From positions 1 through 64,000 of the forward strand of contig NCSJ02000216.1 of the NCBI GenBank assembly GCA_002812745.2: 64,000 nucleotides of DNA. Reading direction: 5' to 3'. Positions 42,163-53,519 of the stretch are shown one piece after another. Under the pieces are notes generated by a model. That model saw nothing but the letters and a program-made list of their open reading frames with translations, did not search any database and was not told the DNA's origin. The DNA comes from Scytalidium lignicola. Its lineage: Eukaryota > Ascomycota > Leotiomycetes. Each line of letters opens with the position of its first letter. Position 1 is the first letter of the stretch. Both the position numbers and the translations under genes were made by a program.

Positions 42163-42465
42163 TACTACAATTCAACCAATCATTCCCCTGCGCATATATC
42201 ACGCCGTGACAATCTCAAAAGCCGGGATACTTTCATGTATCATGTGACATAATCGTCACGGGGAGCATTTCGCTTGTCTGGGGGTTGAATTGAGCTAGCT
42301 GTAATAGTGCTAGCTTCAAAGACAACTTGGAGCCCAAACCTAACGAGAGTGCTGCCGTAGCCTACGACTCGAACGAAGCCTTCGAACTACTAGAAGAAAA
42401 GTCGACGGCAGCCCACACATATTTATTGAAATATTTATATATCCATGGATACAGCACTGCTTGGG

Positions 42466-42631
42466 AGACACTCGCACCATTTATGACAACCCTAATCGGA
42501 GAGAAGCGAACATATTACCACAACTCCGAACGGGAATGACACCACTCAACGGATACCTCCACAAGATTGGAGTAGCCAAAACAGACCAGTGCATATGTGA
42601 CCAAGGAAGAGGAACAGTCAAATACATTTAA
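42466..42631 (+). pseudogene. LINE (non-LTR retrotransposon) ORF2 3'-end relic
   Basis: The plus strand reads LPQLRTGMTPLNGYLHKIG then DQCICDQGRGTVK and a stop. This matches the tail of fungal Tad1-type ORF2 proteins after the RNase H domain (QLRTGH-LN-YL-RI...C-CG--ETV-HFL). A preceding GRHSHHL segment is in another frame with stops. The relic ends 8 nt before the start codon of the HET-ankyrin gene. Confidence 0.65.
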
Positions 42632-42638
42632 CCAAGTC

Positions 42639-44951
42639 ATGCGTCTGCTTAACACAAACACGGTTCAGATTACCGAGTTTAGAGAGGACGAAGTTCCGCC
42701 GTATGCTATTCTCTCACATACTTGGAGTGTCGTCGAGGCTACGTTTTATGATATGAAAGGAGCTCGCGGAGCAGAAAAGGGGATATATGAAAAAATTTAT
42801 AATAGCTGCTCTATAGCTGCAGCTGACGGATTCGAATATATCTGGATAGACACCTGCTGCATTGATAAGACAAGTAGCGCAGAACTCTCTGAAGCAATCA
42901 ACTCTATGTATCGTTGGTACCAAGAAGCCGAAGTGTGTTACGCCTATCTAGCTGATGTGCCATCTAGCCACATTATTAATAGTGTTGCTGGTCACATAAG
43001 TTCTCGTTTCTCGCGGAGTAAATGGTTTACCAGAGGATGGACGCTTCAGGAGCTTATTGCTCCACGAACGGTCATATTCCTTGATAGGGACTGGTATAAG
43101 ATTGGAACTAAGTCAGACTTACGACAAATTATATCCAACATCACTAGTATACCTAATAGTATTCTCTTAGATGGTGACTTGGAACAATGCAGCATTGCAC
43201 AGAAAATGTCATGGGCTGCTAACAGGAATACTTCAAGGGTTGAGGATCGTGCCTATTGCCTAATGGGTATATTTGGCATCAACATGCCATTAATCTACGG
43301 AGAAGGAAAAAGGGCTTTCATCAGGCTCCAAGAAGAAATCATGAAGATCTCAGATGACCAGAGTCTCTTTGCATGGAAATCGAAAGAGGAGAATCACGGC
43401 GGACTTCTAGCAACCTCCCCAGCTGCATTCAAAGAGTCTGGTAATATTGTCGTGTCCAATTCTTTTAATATCTCGGAGAACCCCATGACTATAAGCAATC
43501 GAGGGATCCACTTGGAACTCCGTTTTATAGGTGTAGGTCATCGGGGATTAGGACTCGCTATCCTTAATTGTGCAGAAATTGGGAAGGATTCATTGCTTGC
43601 AATCTACTTGAGAGATGTATTCTTGACAATGAAACAGTTTGAGAGAGATTGGACTGACAAATTTGAACTGCTCGATCAAAGAACTATTACGCTTTCACAT
43701 TATACTGTTAGAACGATATACGTCCGACAGCGACGTTTGACAAGATCGAAAGACGATGGGGGACACATGCTAAAGCCAAGAATAGAAGAACAGAACACCG
43801 CTTTAGAGGAGATTCATCTACACTCGAATTCAAAAGAATTCGGTGGAATGAAGATTTTGATAGATATAAGCGAACAGACACCGCTATTTCGCACGCTAAG
43901 TGACATTGAAACCAACTTGAAAGATGAAGATGTACAGACGTTGCTATTACACGGAGCAGGGGAAGGGCACGAAACAGTAGTAAAGCTGTTACTAGCTCGA
44001 GGCGATGTTGTGGCCGACTTGAAGGATAAAGACGGACGGACGCCCTTATCACACGCAGCAGGGGGAGGGCACGAAGCGGTAGTGAAGTTGTTATTAGCCC
44101 GAGATGACGTCGATGCCGACTCGAAGGATAAGAAAGGACGGACGCCACTCTCACACGCGGCAGGGGGAGGTCATGAGGCTGTGGCATGGCTGCTCCTGAC
44201 CCAAAATAACGTTGAAGCCAACTCGAGGGATGTAGATGGAGAAATGCCACTATCACATGCGGCAAGGGGAGGGCACAAAGTCTTGATGAAGATATTACTG
44301 GCTCGAAGTGACACTAAATCATACTCAATAGATGACATGGGACGGGGAGTACTCTCGTATGCGGCAGAAAGAGGTCAGGATGCTTTGATAAAGCTACTGC
44401 TGACCCAAAGTGATATTCAGCTTGATTTCAGGGATAAGGCTGACTTGAAAGATATAAGGGGGCGGACACCACTGTCTTATGCTACACAAAATGGACATGA
44501 GGAGATAGTAAAGTTGTTGCTGGAGAGTGGCGCTAAACTAGAGGCTGCAGACAGTGATGGTCGGACGCCGCTGTCATATGCTGCAGGGGATAAGCACGAG
44601 GGGATAATAAAGCTCTTTCTAAAGTATGGTGTTAAAATAGACGCTGCAGACTATGGTGGTCGGACACCGTTGTCGTTTGCTACATGGGAAGGGCACGAGT
44701 CAATAGTGAAGTTGTTGCTAGAGAATGGCGCTGACCTGGAGGCTACAGATATTAATGGTCGAAGACCCTTGTCGTATGCTGCAGGGAATGGGCATAAGGC
44801 GACGGTGAAGTTGTTGTTGGAGAATGGCGCTGACCAGTGGGCTATAGATAAAGATGGTAAGAAGCCGTTGTCGTATGCTGCAGAGAATGGGCATAATGCA
44901 ATAGTGGAGCTGTTGCTGGACAAACAACACGACATCGGCATGAGGCGATAG
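42639..44951 (+). CDS. HET-domain protein with ten C-terminal ankyrin repeats
   Basis: A single exon of 770 residues from the first Met (MRLLNTNTVQITEF), the usual start of this class. The HET domain shows PPYAILSHTWS, YIWIDTCCIDKTSSAELSEA, MYRWYQEAEVCYAYL and RGWTLQELIAPR, then EDRAYCLMGIFGINMPLIYG with GEGKRAFIRLQEEIMK. Ten ankyrin repeats fill roughly residues 432-770; repeats 2 and 3 are nearly identical at DNA level (RTPLSHAAGGGHEAV), a sign of recent duplication. The frame ends with DKQHDIGMRR, but the next bases in another frame still encode RHEAIVKLL, so an internal deletion has cut the array. Allorecognition or NLR-like sensing is the likely role. Confidence 0.82.
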   Translation: MRLLNTNTVQITEFREDEVPPYAILSHTWSVVEATFYDMKGARGAEKGIYEKIYNSCSIAAADGFEYIWIDTCCIDKTSSAELSEAINSMYRWYQEAEVCYAYLADVPSSHIINSVAGHISSRFSRSKWFTRGWTLQELIAPRTVIFLDRDWYKIGTKSDLRQIISNITSIPNSILLDGDLEQCSIAQKMSWAANRNTSRVEDRAYCLMGIFGINMPLIYGEGKRAFIRLQEEIMKISDDQSLFAWKSKEENHGGLLATSPAAFKESGNIVVSNSFNISENPMTISNRGIHLELRFIGVGHRGLGLAILNCAEIGKDSLLAIYLRDVFLTMKQFERDWTDKFELLDQRTITLSHYTVRTIYVRQRRLTRSKDDGGHMLKPRIEEQNTALEEIHLHSNSKEFGGMKILIDISEQTPLFRTLSDIETNLKDEDVQTLLLHGAGEGHETVVKLLLARGDVVADLKDKDGRTPLSHAAGGGHEAVVKLLLARDDVDADSKDKKGRTPLSHAAGGGHEAVAWLLLTQNNVEANSRDVDGEMPLSHAARGGHKVLMKILLARSDTKSYSIDDMGRGVLSYAAERGQDALIKLLLTQSDIQLDFRDKADLKDIRGRTPLSYATQNGHEEIVKLLLESGAKLEAADSDGRTPLSYAAGDKHEGIIKLFLKYGVKIDAADYGGRTPLSFATWEGHESIVKLLLENGADLEATDINGRRPLSYAAGNGHKATVKLLLENGADQWAIDKDGKKPLSYAAENGHNAIVELLLDKQHDIGMRR

Positions 44952-45060
44952 TGAAGTTGCTGCGAGTGCTAAGAAACTATCATAATCCATAATTAGGAAA
45001 TCTTTACATTATATCATAAGTATTTTATTATAATAACTTTGATAAAGAGGGTCCTAAGGG
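44952..45060. other. Former ankyrin tail and 3' flank of the HET-ankyrin gene
   Basis: Codes RHEAIVKLL out of frame with the gene, then a stop; 45028-45051 is identical to 14325-14348. Confidence 0.6.
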
Positions 45061-45061
45061 A

Positions 45062-45470
45062 GAAGGCAATGTCAGTATCTTTGAACACAAGATTGACCAA
45101 TATGAAATTCACTCCGGTAGACATTAGCTGTACTAGTTGCAGCTTCTTAGCATGCTCCTTTGGTGGAAACATGTCTCCTTTCACGAGCACGACTACATCC
45201 TCCTAATCTATATCCGGCAAAGCGGTTTTGGGTACACCCCACGTGTTCAAAGAAAGATATACTATCTCCAGTCCTAGGTGTTGCTTACATATCTGACCAA
45301 GATGCTTTTCAGACTTAGGCCAGGGGTCGATAATCAAAAGTTTGCCATCTCTTAAGCCCTCGCCGGAAGTCTTGAACATCATTTGCTGCTCCAGATATAC
45401 CGATTGTTCTCGAATTGGGAGCTTAACAAGAGGGGTGCTTGCAAGGTTAACTAACTGTCCGAAGATATAG
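45062..45470 (-). pseudogene. Unrecognised broken ORF beside the DHA2 exporter
   Basis: About 135 codons on the minus strand with a single TAG at 45203-45205. Before the stop: FGQLVNLASTPLVKLPIREQ, EQQMMFKTSGEGLRDGKLLI, IDPWPKSEKHLGQICKQHLG; after it: EDVVVLVKGDMFPPKEHAKK and STGVNFILVNLVF. It reads like protein, and its place beside a drug-type exporter would suit a secondary-metabolism enzyme, but I cannot name the family. Confidence 0.35.
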
Positions 45471-45629
45471 GAAGCAAAGGGTATCTAGGTAGTCAGATTA
45501 CTTGCTCTAGAGCTAGACTATCTCCGTCCACCGCCAAACCCTGTAAGTATCTACTATTACCTAGTTCGGCATGCTTTACCGCCCATTTAGGCAGGGAAAG
45601 GCAACCACACCCGACGCCCTGTCCACACA

Positions 45630-47412
45630 CTACATATTCTCTAGACCTGTCCGATGCTCTGTATGAACCTTGCTCAATACCTGTCTAGACACGAAACAAC
45701 TCGCAATTACTGCACATATAGATATTGAAGTGCAAAGTATCCACACGCTTTTTAGGGAGTTTGCAAATGCTCCTTGTACAGTGACCTGTAGCTCGGGATC
45801 CGATAGTGTACTGATGAGTTCGACATTGGCGGCTGCAGATGAGCCAGAGAAATTGTTTGCTAGATTCTCTGACAATCCATGGTCAAGTAGGTTATTTCTC
45901 TGCGTATCCATCCCGTGGGAAAAAATGACGTGACCCACGACTATTGCCATACTTGTCGAAAGGTTCCTGACCAAACCAAGAGTACTCGTTGCAGCTGCTG
46001 TCTTGTGCGGAGGCGCGAGCGCTTGGAGTGCGACAAGAGGAGGTTGGAAGAGCAGACCTGCCCCTGTAGCAGCCACGAGTTGAAATGCAATAATGGCGCC
46101 TAGTGAGGATGCAACGTCCAGGTTGATGTATAGACCGTTTCCAAGCGCCAAGAGCGTAACACCGATCCAAATGAGTTCTAGATATCGACCTGATTTGTGG
46201 ACAATGAGACCTGCACATATCCCAACAACCGCTTGTGTGCAAGTGATGGGTACAATTCGAAGTCCGGATTCAAGTGGTGATGCGTTTTTGACGGCTTGAA
46301 AGTATAGCGGGAGGTAAAACTCTGTAGAGAATACTGCCTATACGTTTCCTAATGTTAGAAGAGAGCTCAATACGATACATAGGAGGGCTTAGAACAAGGA
46401 ACTTACCCAATCGTGCGCAAACCCAATGACAAGGGCCATAAGGTTAGATACTGTCCCAAATATATCCAGTGGCACTAAAGGAGATCTGGCTTTTCTTTCG
46501 CACAGGACAAAAACGGGAGTGATCAAAACGCTAGCAACCAGAAGACAGATCACCAAAGGCGAACTCCAGGGGACCAGATCACCTCCAAAATTCAGCCCTA
46601 GGAGTAATGTAACCATGACTATGAGCATAGAACAGATGCCATACCAATCCACAGCCTTGAGTCCAGGAACAATCCCTGTCTTCGGGTTATGAACATCTAA
46701 AAACGCCCATAACAGAAAAAATATAACAGACGAGATAGGGAGGTTGATCCAAAAGACCCAACGCCACGAGAGATACTCTGCAAAGATGCCTCCTACAACA
46801 GGGCCAATACCACCAGCAATCGCCCACATCATCTGCAGCAGGCTTAAGTAGAATGTTCTAACCCGCATACTAAAGATATCCGATATTGTTGCATAGACAA
46901 CTTGCAATAGAGCCCCCCCAGCAGCTCCTTGGAGCGAGCGCCCGATGATGAGCATTTGCATACTCTGCGAGATGGCGCAGATGATGGAAAAGCAAAAGTA
47001 TAATGCGACAGCGGTAAGCAGAATGACTTTACGGCCCCAGATGTCGGATAACTTGGACCATATCGGGCCTGAGACGCCATTTGCGAGGAAGTAGGCAGCG
47101 GTAATCCAGGCATACCCAGAGGCAGACTTGAGATCATTGCTAATTGTGGGAATTGTCGTTGCTACAGTTGTTTGGTTAAGTGCCGCGAGAAATATAGCAC
47201 CCTGCTCATATTAAATTCTGTCTTCGGTGCCCGGTTGGGATACGTACACAGAGGCCAACCGTTATTGCAAACGTTCGAAAACGGCCACGTGTTATCTCAG
47301 AGGCAGGCTCGACAATTGTGACAGGGTCGTCGAACTTGAGGCTTGTCGAAGCAGGTGGAAAACTTTCCCCAGCAACTCTGGCAATGGGAGGCATAGGTTG
47401 ATGATCAGCCAT
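45630..47412 (-). CDS. MFS multidrug/toxin-type exporter, DHA2 (14-TM) family, three exons
   Basis: Exons 47248-47412, 46407-47201 and 45630-46337; introns of 46 and 69 nt, GT-AG, frame closing to 555 residues. Family features are LAALNQTTVATTIPTISNDL at TM1, AYFLANGVSGPIWSKLSDIWGRK, IIGRSLQGAAGGALLQ, GGIGPVVGGIFAEYLSWRWV (DHA2 motif C), LPISSVIFF and VFSTEFYLPLYFQAV. About fourteen hydrophobic segments are present. It should export small molecules in exchange for protons; which ones is unknown. The unrecognised relic downstream could be all that remains of a metabolite gene. Confidence 0.87.
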
Positions 47413-48423
47413 ATCCGGTACTAAAGTTAGAGTCTCGCTTTAAAACTTGGAAATTACTCGCAGGACGTATGTATGGTAGGTGAGTCCTTATAATAGATGG
47501 TGTGTATCCAAAAGAGAAGTTTTATCAAGAGGCTGGCAGAATGCGCTGTTGAACGAATATCATTCGAGGAACGAAAACTCGGGCGGAGTCCTTAAGACCC
47601 TTAATTTACCTAAGTACTCAGTACTGGGGGTAATAATTGTATATTAATCATACTTTCGTTTACAGTAAATAATTAGCATAATCAGAGTTATTCTAGTCTT
47701 TATTTTGTAATTTCGTTAGGAGTCGACTTAGTCGAGACCTGCATTTATTATTATCATTAGTTATGAAATTCCAATATGTTTCTCTCGGTTTAACATTGTT
47801 TTTTCATCCTATACTAACGTTTTTGCTTCTCGCAAAGTATTGTCAAGCGAGTGTGATTTGGTTTAACGAATCAATTAAAACAAGCAACGTGCAGAGTCGT
47901 GGAATGCTTATCTTTCTTTAGCTTCAAACTTTTAAAGATAAACATTATTATTGTGGGGTTAGTTCGAAACTTTGACTCACATTTTAAGCCCACGACCTTC
48001 CTACTTTGTATAACTAATAAGCTAATTTTGTGGTGCGTGGAGGGGCCCGTAAGCTACAAAAAGAGTCACCGTGGTAAGGTTCATTACTCATAATGAGTCG
48101 CGATAATTTACGCTAATGCAAAAAGAATTAACGACATGCAACTCATCTAGACTTTGTAAACTGTCGCCCCCCTATGTTCCTCCTAAATGTAAATAAATAT
48201 GAGAATATATCTGCTACAAGATTCAATCCTAAGAGTAATATTTTCTTTTCTTTTCAATTTAAGCACGCCTTTGTTGAAAATATTGTAAAAACGCAGCCTT
48301 GCTTGTCTCTTATCCACTTTCTTCTTACTACAGCACTTAGGAGTGCTGATTTCGTGCTCATCACTGCTACTTAGACACATGTTATTAGACCAACAACTTC
48401 AACAACACCAACAACAACACATA
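47413..48423. other. Intergenic region between divergent genes
   Basis: About 1 kb, AT-rich after 47640; no gene recognised. It holds the promoters of the exporter and of the glycosyltransferase. Confidence 0.3.
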
Positions 48424-49653
48424 ATGGATAGTCAAAACTATCCTCTCCCAGCAGGGGTTCACGCAATCCCCATGAACCTACTAGATCTCCGCCCCGATGA
48501 TAAAGTTGATCACGATCTCCTTCATCCCAAGCCCGTCTCAGGCGAGAAGAATATCTGGTTCTTCTGGCATTCCGGCTACGTAAACATGCATACCTATACG
48601 CAACGCACCGTTCGTGCATGGCACCGCCGATTCTCCAAGCAAGGCTGGACAATTCGCGTCGTCGACCGGCTGCCATCCTCGCCCCTCAATATCGATAACT
48701 TCATCGACGTGTCTAACCCGGACAACTTCCCTCGCGCCTTCGTCAATGGTACTATTACTGGTAGATACGCCAATCAGCATACGTCAGACCTTGTCCGGTG
48801 GCCGCTATTGCTGAAGTATGGCGGCGTGTATGCGGACGTGGGGTTGATTCAGATCGGTGACTTGGACCGCTTGTGGAACGAGACAGTTGGAAATCCTGCC
48901 TCGCGGTTCCAAATACTGTCGTACAACGCTGGTACTGTCGAAGAACGTAGTCTGACGAATTACTTTCTTGCGTCACGGCCAAATAACCCACTCTTTGAGC
49001 GGTGTCATAAGCTTCTACTCAAGCTGTGGGCTATGGACGGCGGCCGGACCACCACTGATGGAATGCACAGTAGTCCCTTGTTGAAAGGGGTTCCGATGAT
49101 GGGAGGTTCGTTTACAATTGAGGAGGATGGGAAGACCATTGGGGCAGAAGAGGCTGGCAAGTTGTTGACGGACTACATTATTCAAGGACAGGTGATGTCG
49201 CTGGTTATGGGACTTGTTGACGAAGAAGATGGTTGGAACGGGCCAAAGTACGTCGCTGAGAATATCTACGCCATGGATTTTATGGTGGGTTCACAGCTCA
49301 TCAATGATATAACTGCATGGGACGGCCAGAAAGCGTTCAATCTAATGTCACTTTCCCTTCCCAAAGACGGGGAAGTGGAGAGCGCAGAGCAGAAGCAAGC
49401 TAGGGAAATCGTTGAGGCATGTCTGCAGAAGAGCTTTGGTTTTAAGTTGGCTCATGGAATGATTTTGAGGGTGTATAGTGACACACTGGGATCCTTGTGG
49501 AGGAAGCATGTCGGCTCGGATATTGCACCGGGCACCTATGCGCATTGGTTGAGATATGGGACGGTTTACTGGACTCAGGATGAGGTTCCACTGAAGCTAG
49601 ATTTCAAGGTGATTAAACCTTTCAAGAAAGGCCCTCTGTTAAGGGACGAGTAG
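48424..49653 (+). CDS. Capsular polysaccharide synthesis-type glycosyltransferase
   Basis: 409 residues from the Met at 48424 (MDSQNYPLPAGVHAIP); Mets at 48379 and 48343 are in frame but precede a Gln-rich, untranslated-looking stretch. The family (PF05704/GT32-like) is shown by NIWFFWHSGYVNM, TQRTVRAWHRRF, GWTIRVVDRLP, then HTSDLVRWPLLLKYGGVYAD with VGLI in place of a classical DxD, and NYFLASRPNNPLFERCH. There is no obvious signal peptide or TM segment. It probably transfers a sugar to a glycan or small molecule. Fungal members are of unknown substrate. Confidence 0.75.
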   Translation: MDSQNYPLPAGVHAIPMNLLDLRPDDKVDHDLLHPKPVSGEKNIWFFWHSGYVNMHTYTQRTVRAWHRRFSKQGWTIRVVDRLPSSPLNIDNFIDVSNPDNFPRAFVNGTITGRYANQHTSDLVRWPLLLKYGGVYADVGLIQIGDLDRLWNETVGNPASRFQILSYNAGTVEERSLTNYFLASRPNNPLFERCHKLLLKLWAMDGGRTTTDGMHSSPLLKGVPMMGGSFTIEEDGKTIGAEEAGKLLTDYIIQGQVMSLVMGLVDEEDGWNGPKYVAENIYAMDFMVGSQLINDITAWDGQKAFNLMSLSLPKDGEVESAEQKQAREIVEACLQKSFGFKLAHGMILRVYSDTLGSLWRKHVGSDIAPGTYAHWLRYGTVYWTQDEVPLKLDFKVIKPFKKGPLLRDE

Positions 49654-49786
49654 ATACACGGCTGATGATGCATATTTTGTATAAAAAATTTGATTTCTCG
49701 ATTCTCATCCTAACGAGGCAAGTTTTAGAATTTAGGTGTATACCCTATAGAAAGCAGCTAGAATAATGAGATGATGACTTAGATCT

Positions 49787-49822
49787 GAGAGATTTGAGAT
49801 TTGAGGTTTGAGATTTGAGATT
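49787..49822. repeat. Short tandem repeat (about 7 bp unit, TTTGAGA)
   Basis: Five imperfect head-to-tail copies just beyond the 3' end of the glycosyltransferase gene. Confidence 0.7.
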
Positions 49823-50198
49823 AAAAATTCGATTTTTCCACAAGATGGTGTTAGCTTCGTTGATGGCAGCCAGGAATACCCCTTAACTTTATAGCCTAGA
49901 CCACCCTGAGAAGCCAATCTCTCGATGGAAAGCTGTTACGCGTCGTTGAACCTGACGATATTATTGGTAGAGGAAGATATGCTAAAGACTCAGTAAAACA
50001 AGCATTTGGTCTTATAATCTAACAACTACAAGAAGCGCCGAGAAAAAACCCATGCAGTTTCAACATCGAGGTCAATACTAAACCATACCGTGTTTGTTTT
50101 TTATACTGGAATATTTTCTGTTTACTACCAAGATTGAGGTTACTTTCAAGATCAGGCTCGCACTCACACCGCTAGCTTGAGGCTGGTAATTATTCTTC

Positions 50199-50334
50199 TA
50201 GGGTAGAAAATGACTGCGGGCAGGGATTGACCAGAAACAGATAGTAGATGTGGGCAGAGAAATGTCGGGAGTAAAAAGTGACCGCGGGCAGGAGGTGACC
50301 AGAAGTGGAGTGGTGATCGAGGTGGGCGTGAACA
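50199..50334. repeat. Imperfect tandem duplication, about 68 bp unit
   Basis: Two successive copies share GTAAAAAGTGACCGCGGGCAG-like and GGTGACCAGAA segments. No coding role is visible. Confidence 0.5.
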
Positions 50335-50859
50335 AAGGGCAGGGCTATAGAGGGCCTACCGGTGATTAACGCCTGAGCAAGAGCGGCAAGCTTGCTAACC
50401 AAATGCGTTGCGTAAGAGAGAAGGAGTTACTTGACAATACCGCATAACTCTATAATAATTTTTGGCCTCACTTAAACCGCCGCCAGAGTTTTCTGGGTGA
50501 TTTTCATGGGCTACGAATCAACAAGAGATGGCGTCGCCGGTGATTCTGATTCCATTTACAGGATAGGATTGAATGCCGATGAACTAGAAAAGGCTGTTGT
50601 TGCAAAGTTTTAATGTAGGTCGCGGATATGAATCAGACGGGTGGAAAGCATACCCACTAGACATCATTTGCCCGCAGAACTGAGGTAATTATTGTAACCG
50701 GTTGAATTGGTTGTGAGTTCACTACCATATTCGGCACGCTAGGCTGTTTTGAGTATCGAAAGGAGCATCACAACGCCGGAGCTTCGGGTTTCTCTCATGT
50801 CCACGCCACCTTCATAGTCGCAAGTCAATGTATAAGAGGAGGATTGGACTTGTTAACAG

Positions 50860-52589
50860 ATGGCTTCTCCCGGATGCTATAGCTACGGAACCCTGCGGCA
50901 TGGGTTTATCAGAGTACTAGATCTCTGCCCATCCAGTTCAACCTCCGCGATGTTAGGTTACAAGATGAAATGCCAAGCCAAGATTCTTTTGAAGCATTAT
51001 CCTACATCTGGGGTGCCACTGAACTGACTGAGCCTGTATTTTGTCAAGACAAGGTGATCAATGTCACCCCAAACTGTCTGAAGGCACTCAAATACCTGCG
51101 TCACAAGCAAGAAACGAGGACACTGTGGATAGATGCTATCTGCATCAACCAAGCTGGTCCGATAGAAGAAAGGAACCACCAGGTTGTCCTTATGGGCCGT
51201 ATTTACAGAACCGCAAACAAAGTCTTGATATGGCTAGGGAACAAGAATTGGAGAGTCTGGGCGGGGATCCAAACGTCTTTTCCACATTCAACCCGGTACG
51301 GTTGGATTCTCGGGACAGATTCGGTATAGGGCCACATCTTGTTGTACTTTCTTTCCTCTTTGAAGCAGTAGAGTTATTGGTTGCACTCACCTTGCTAATC
51401 TAGCTCGTAGGAAACCCAAGGCTTCCATTCAGGCCGTTCTATTGGAGAATCAAGCCGCATGCGTATTTCACACGCGTGTGGACCCTCCAGGAGCTAACAC
51501 TTGCAAGAAAGGCCGAATTGATATGGGGACACGCTAATTTACCTGTGAAGGAAGGAGGACAGCCTTCACTTTATTGAAAGCTTCGCGTTCCGGGTTGGGT
51601 TTAGATACGCTTTAGAAGGGATTGAACCAGCAAACCGCCCGGACGATTTCGAGCAAGTTTTTGTATCTCTCACAAGGCTAATGAATATGCGAAAGTGTTT
51701 TAACCCTTTTGACAAAGTCTTTGGTATGTACGGTATTCTACAGTACCAAAATGAGTTGCCACTACCAGCTCCGGACTACGGAAAGGATTTTGCGACTGTG
51801 TGGATAGAATTTTTCCGCTATATATTGTCGGTTTCGCGCTCGCTCGTCTTTCTCCAAAACCCCGGGTACCATATTTCTCCAGTACTATCAGAAACAAATA
51901 CGGAACACCAGGCTCTGGCAGCAGCCCGGATTCCTTCTTGGGTTCTCTCCTTCATAGCAACGCAAGCTAAAGCAAGGCAGTGGCAAAGACACCACTGCCT
52001 AGATGAATGGTTATATCGCCGCGGGCCATGCCGCATTCCACTTCCATCTACCGCTGAAGAACTGTGTGATAAAAGGAAGCTTACAGTCATCGGAAAACGG
52101 CTAGGAGAAGTATCGTCTATTTCGCCTTGGAGTGGATATGATGATATTTGGATGGGAACGCAAAAGAGAGCAGTCGCCTTCTTTAATGCCTGGAGGGCTT
52201 TCAGTGGACCCTCAGATACTCATGATGACCCAGACCCACTCGATTCGTTACTCCGACGGATAAACCCGTGGGGCAGCCTGACCTCCAAAATACTGGCGGC
52301 CGATGAATTCTCCGATGGAGATAGAGATACTCAGGATTATGATCTTCACTATTGGAACCGTATGATTCAAGCTGGCAAATTCAAGGGGCTGGGTCCGGAT
52401 GATTGCCAAGTGGGAGATATCGTGGTAATTCTTGATGGTGCTTCTACGAGGATGGTTCTCCGTCCAGTGGAAAACGGAGAATTCATTTTAGCTGGACATG
52501 CAATGTGCGCAGGTGTGAAATGGTGGGAAGATTGGAATTGTTTTAATACGGGAGAGATAAGTAATTCTGAGACCTTTTCTTTGGTCTAG
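50860..52589 (+). pseudogene. HET-domain gene (het-6-like), broken by frameshifts
   Basis: The plus strand carries all parts of a HET protein in shifting frames. GTLRHGFIRVLDL gives way to QFNLRDVRLQDEMPSQDSFE, then ALSYIWGA, TLWIDAICINQAGP, IYRTANKVLIWLG, a shift to EQELESLGGDPNVF, RVWTLQELTLARKAELIWGH, another shift, then a clean 302-residue C-terminal half starting MRKCFNPFDKVFGMYGIL and ending with GLGPDDCQVGDIVVILDGA and GVKWWEDW. A possible intron ends at the CTAG at 51403. At least three shifts cannot be explained by normal introns. The tail is homologous to that of the HET gene at 31.1-33.2 kb. Confidence 0.65.
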
Positions 52590-53519
52590 CTAGGAGACTA
52601 TCTCTGCCTTGTAATATCCTGTAGGGAGAAATCAGCTAAGTCAAACCATATCAGGTAACAATCACGGGGGATAAAAAGAGCGGAAGCACGGGACCCAGGT
52701 GTCTCACAGCTAGCACGCAGTGGACTCACAGGAGCTCTCTTGTTATAAAGAGAGGGAGCTTCTCCGAGGGGGGAGGGGAGCAGAGATTAATTTGTATTCA
52801 TCCAGAATTCTATCACCTATGCTCAGAGTACTAGCTACGACCCAACTGCTGCGGCCCTTCTGCCTTTCCAGTTATCTGACCTTCCATCACTCCACACAAC
52901 CACCACCCTTGACATATATACTGTAGATCATGTCGCTTTGGCCAAGGGTGGAAGCGAACCACTAAAGCAGCCCGAGATTTTGGCAACTTGACTGTCGAGA
53001 ACAGCGACCAAATCCTTCCAAAACAGCAGCCAAATTGCCGCCTCATTGAGTATTTAATGTTCTGGCAACCGGATGCCTGAATTACAGCCTTATGACCAGG
53101 GTCATAACATCGGGATGATCTTTTGTGATGGGCTTTTTATAGAATGAACATTATCATCAATACTTGACGAGTTTAATAAAAGAACATTGGATAAATATAA
53201 TTATCCGAAACACAGGAAAACAAAATCATATAGTGAGTTGCTCAGGATGCTCCGGGGCTTGCTCGGGCTACCCAGGTGAGCTGGCTGAGCTGAGAGTGAT
53301 TACTAACTGAATGCGAAGCACAAGAGAGAAGGAATTGCTGTAGAATACCTTAATAATCTTCAGTCAGACATCAAGACCTTATCTAGTAGTCACGGATGCC
53401 GCTTTCGTCTGTAACAAGCTATTTTAGTGTTTACATCTGTAGCAAACCTGAATTAGAGAGCTATTCGAAGACTAGAAACAGAAACCGAGAGATTACAGAT
53501 TCTCTACATACAGTTAATA
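52590..53519. other. Intergenic region
   Basis: No gene seen. The stretch around 53300-53360 resembles 50390-50450 (AAGAGAGAAGGA(A/G)TT core), suggesting an old shared repeat. Confidence 0.3.

Larger units (their letters stand above)
49654..50859. other. Intergenic region
   Basis: Apart from the two tandem repeats at 49787-49822 and 50199-50334, no gene is recognised in about 1.2 kb. Confidence 0.3.

Noticed and set aside
43708..44265. 185-codon minus-strand ORF
   Set aside because: It is the antisense shadow of the ankyrin repeats, repeating with their period.
46093..47137. Several 70-115 codon frames on either strand
   Set aside because: They are shadows of the DHA2 exporter, whose spliced frame is continuous and family-like.
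49787..50334. Possible CRISPR-like array
   Set aside because: The repeats are simple 7-bp and 68-bp tandem units without spacers, and the DNA is eukaryotic.
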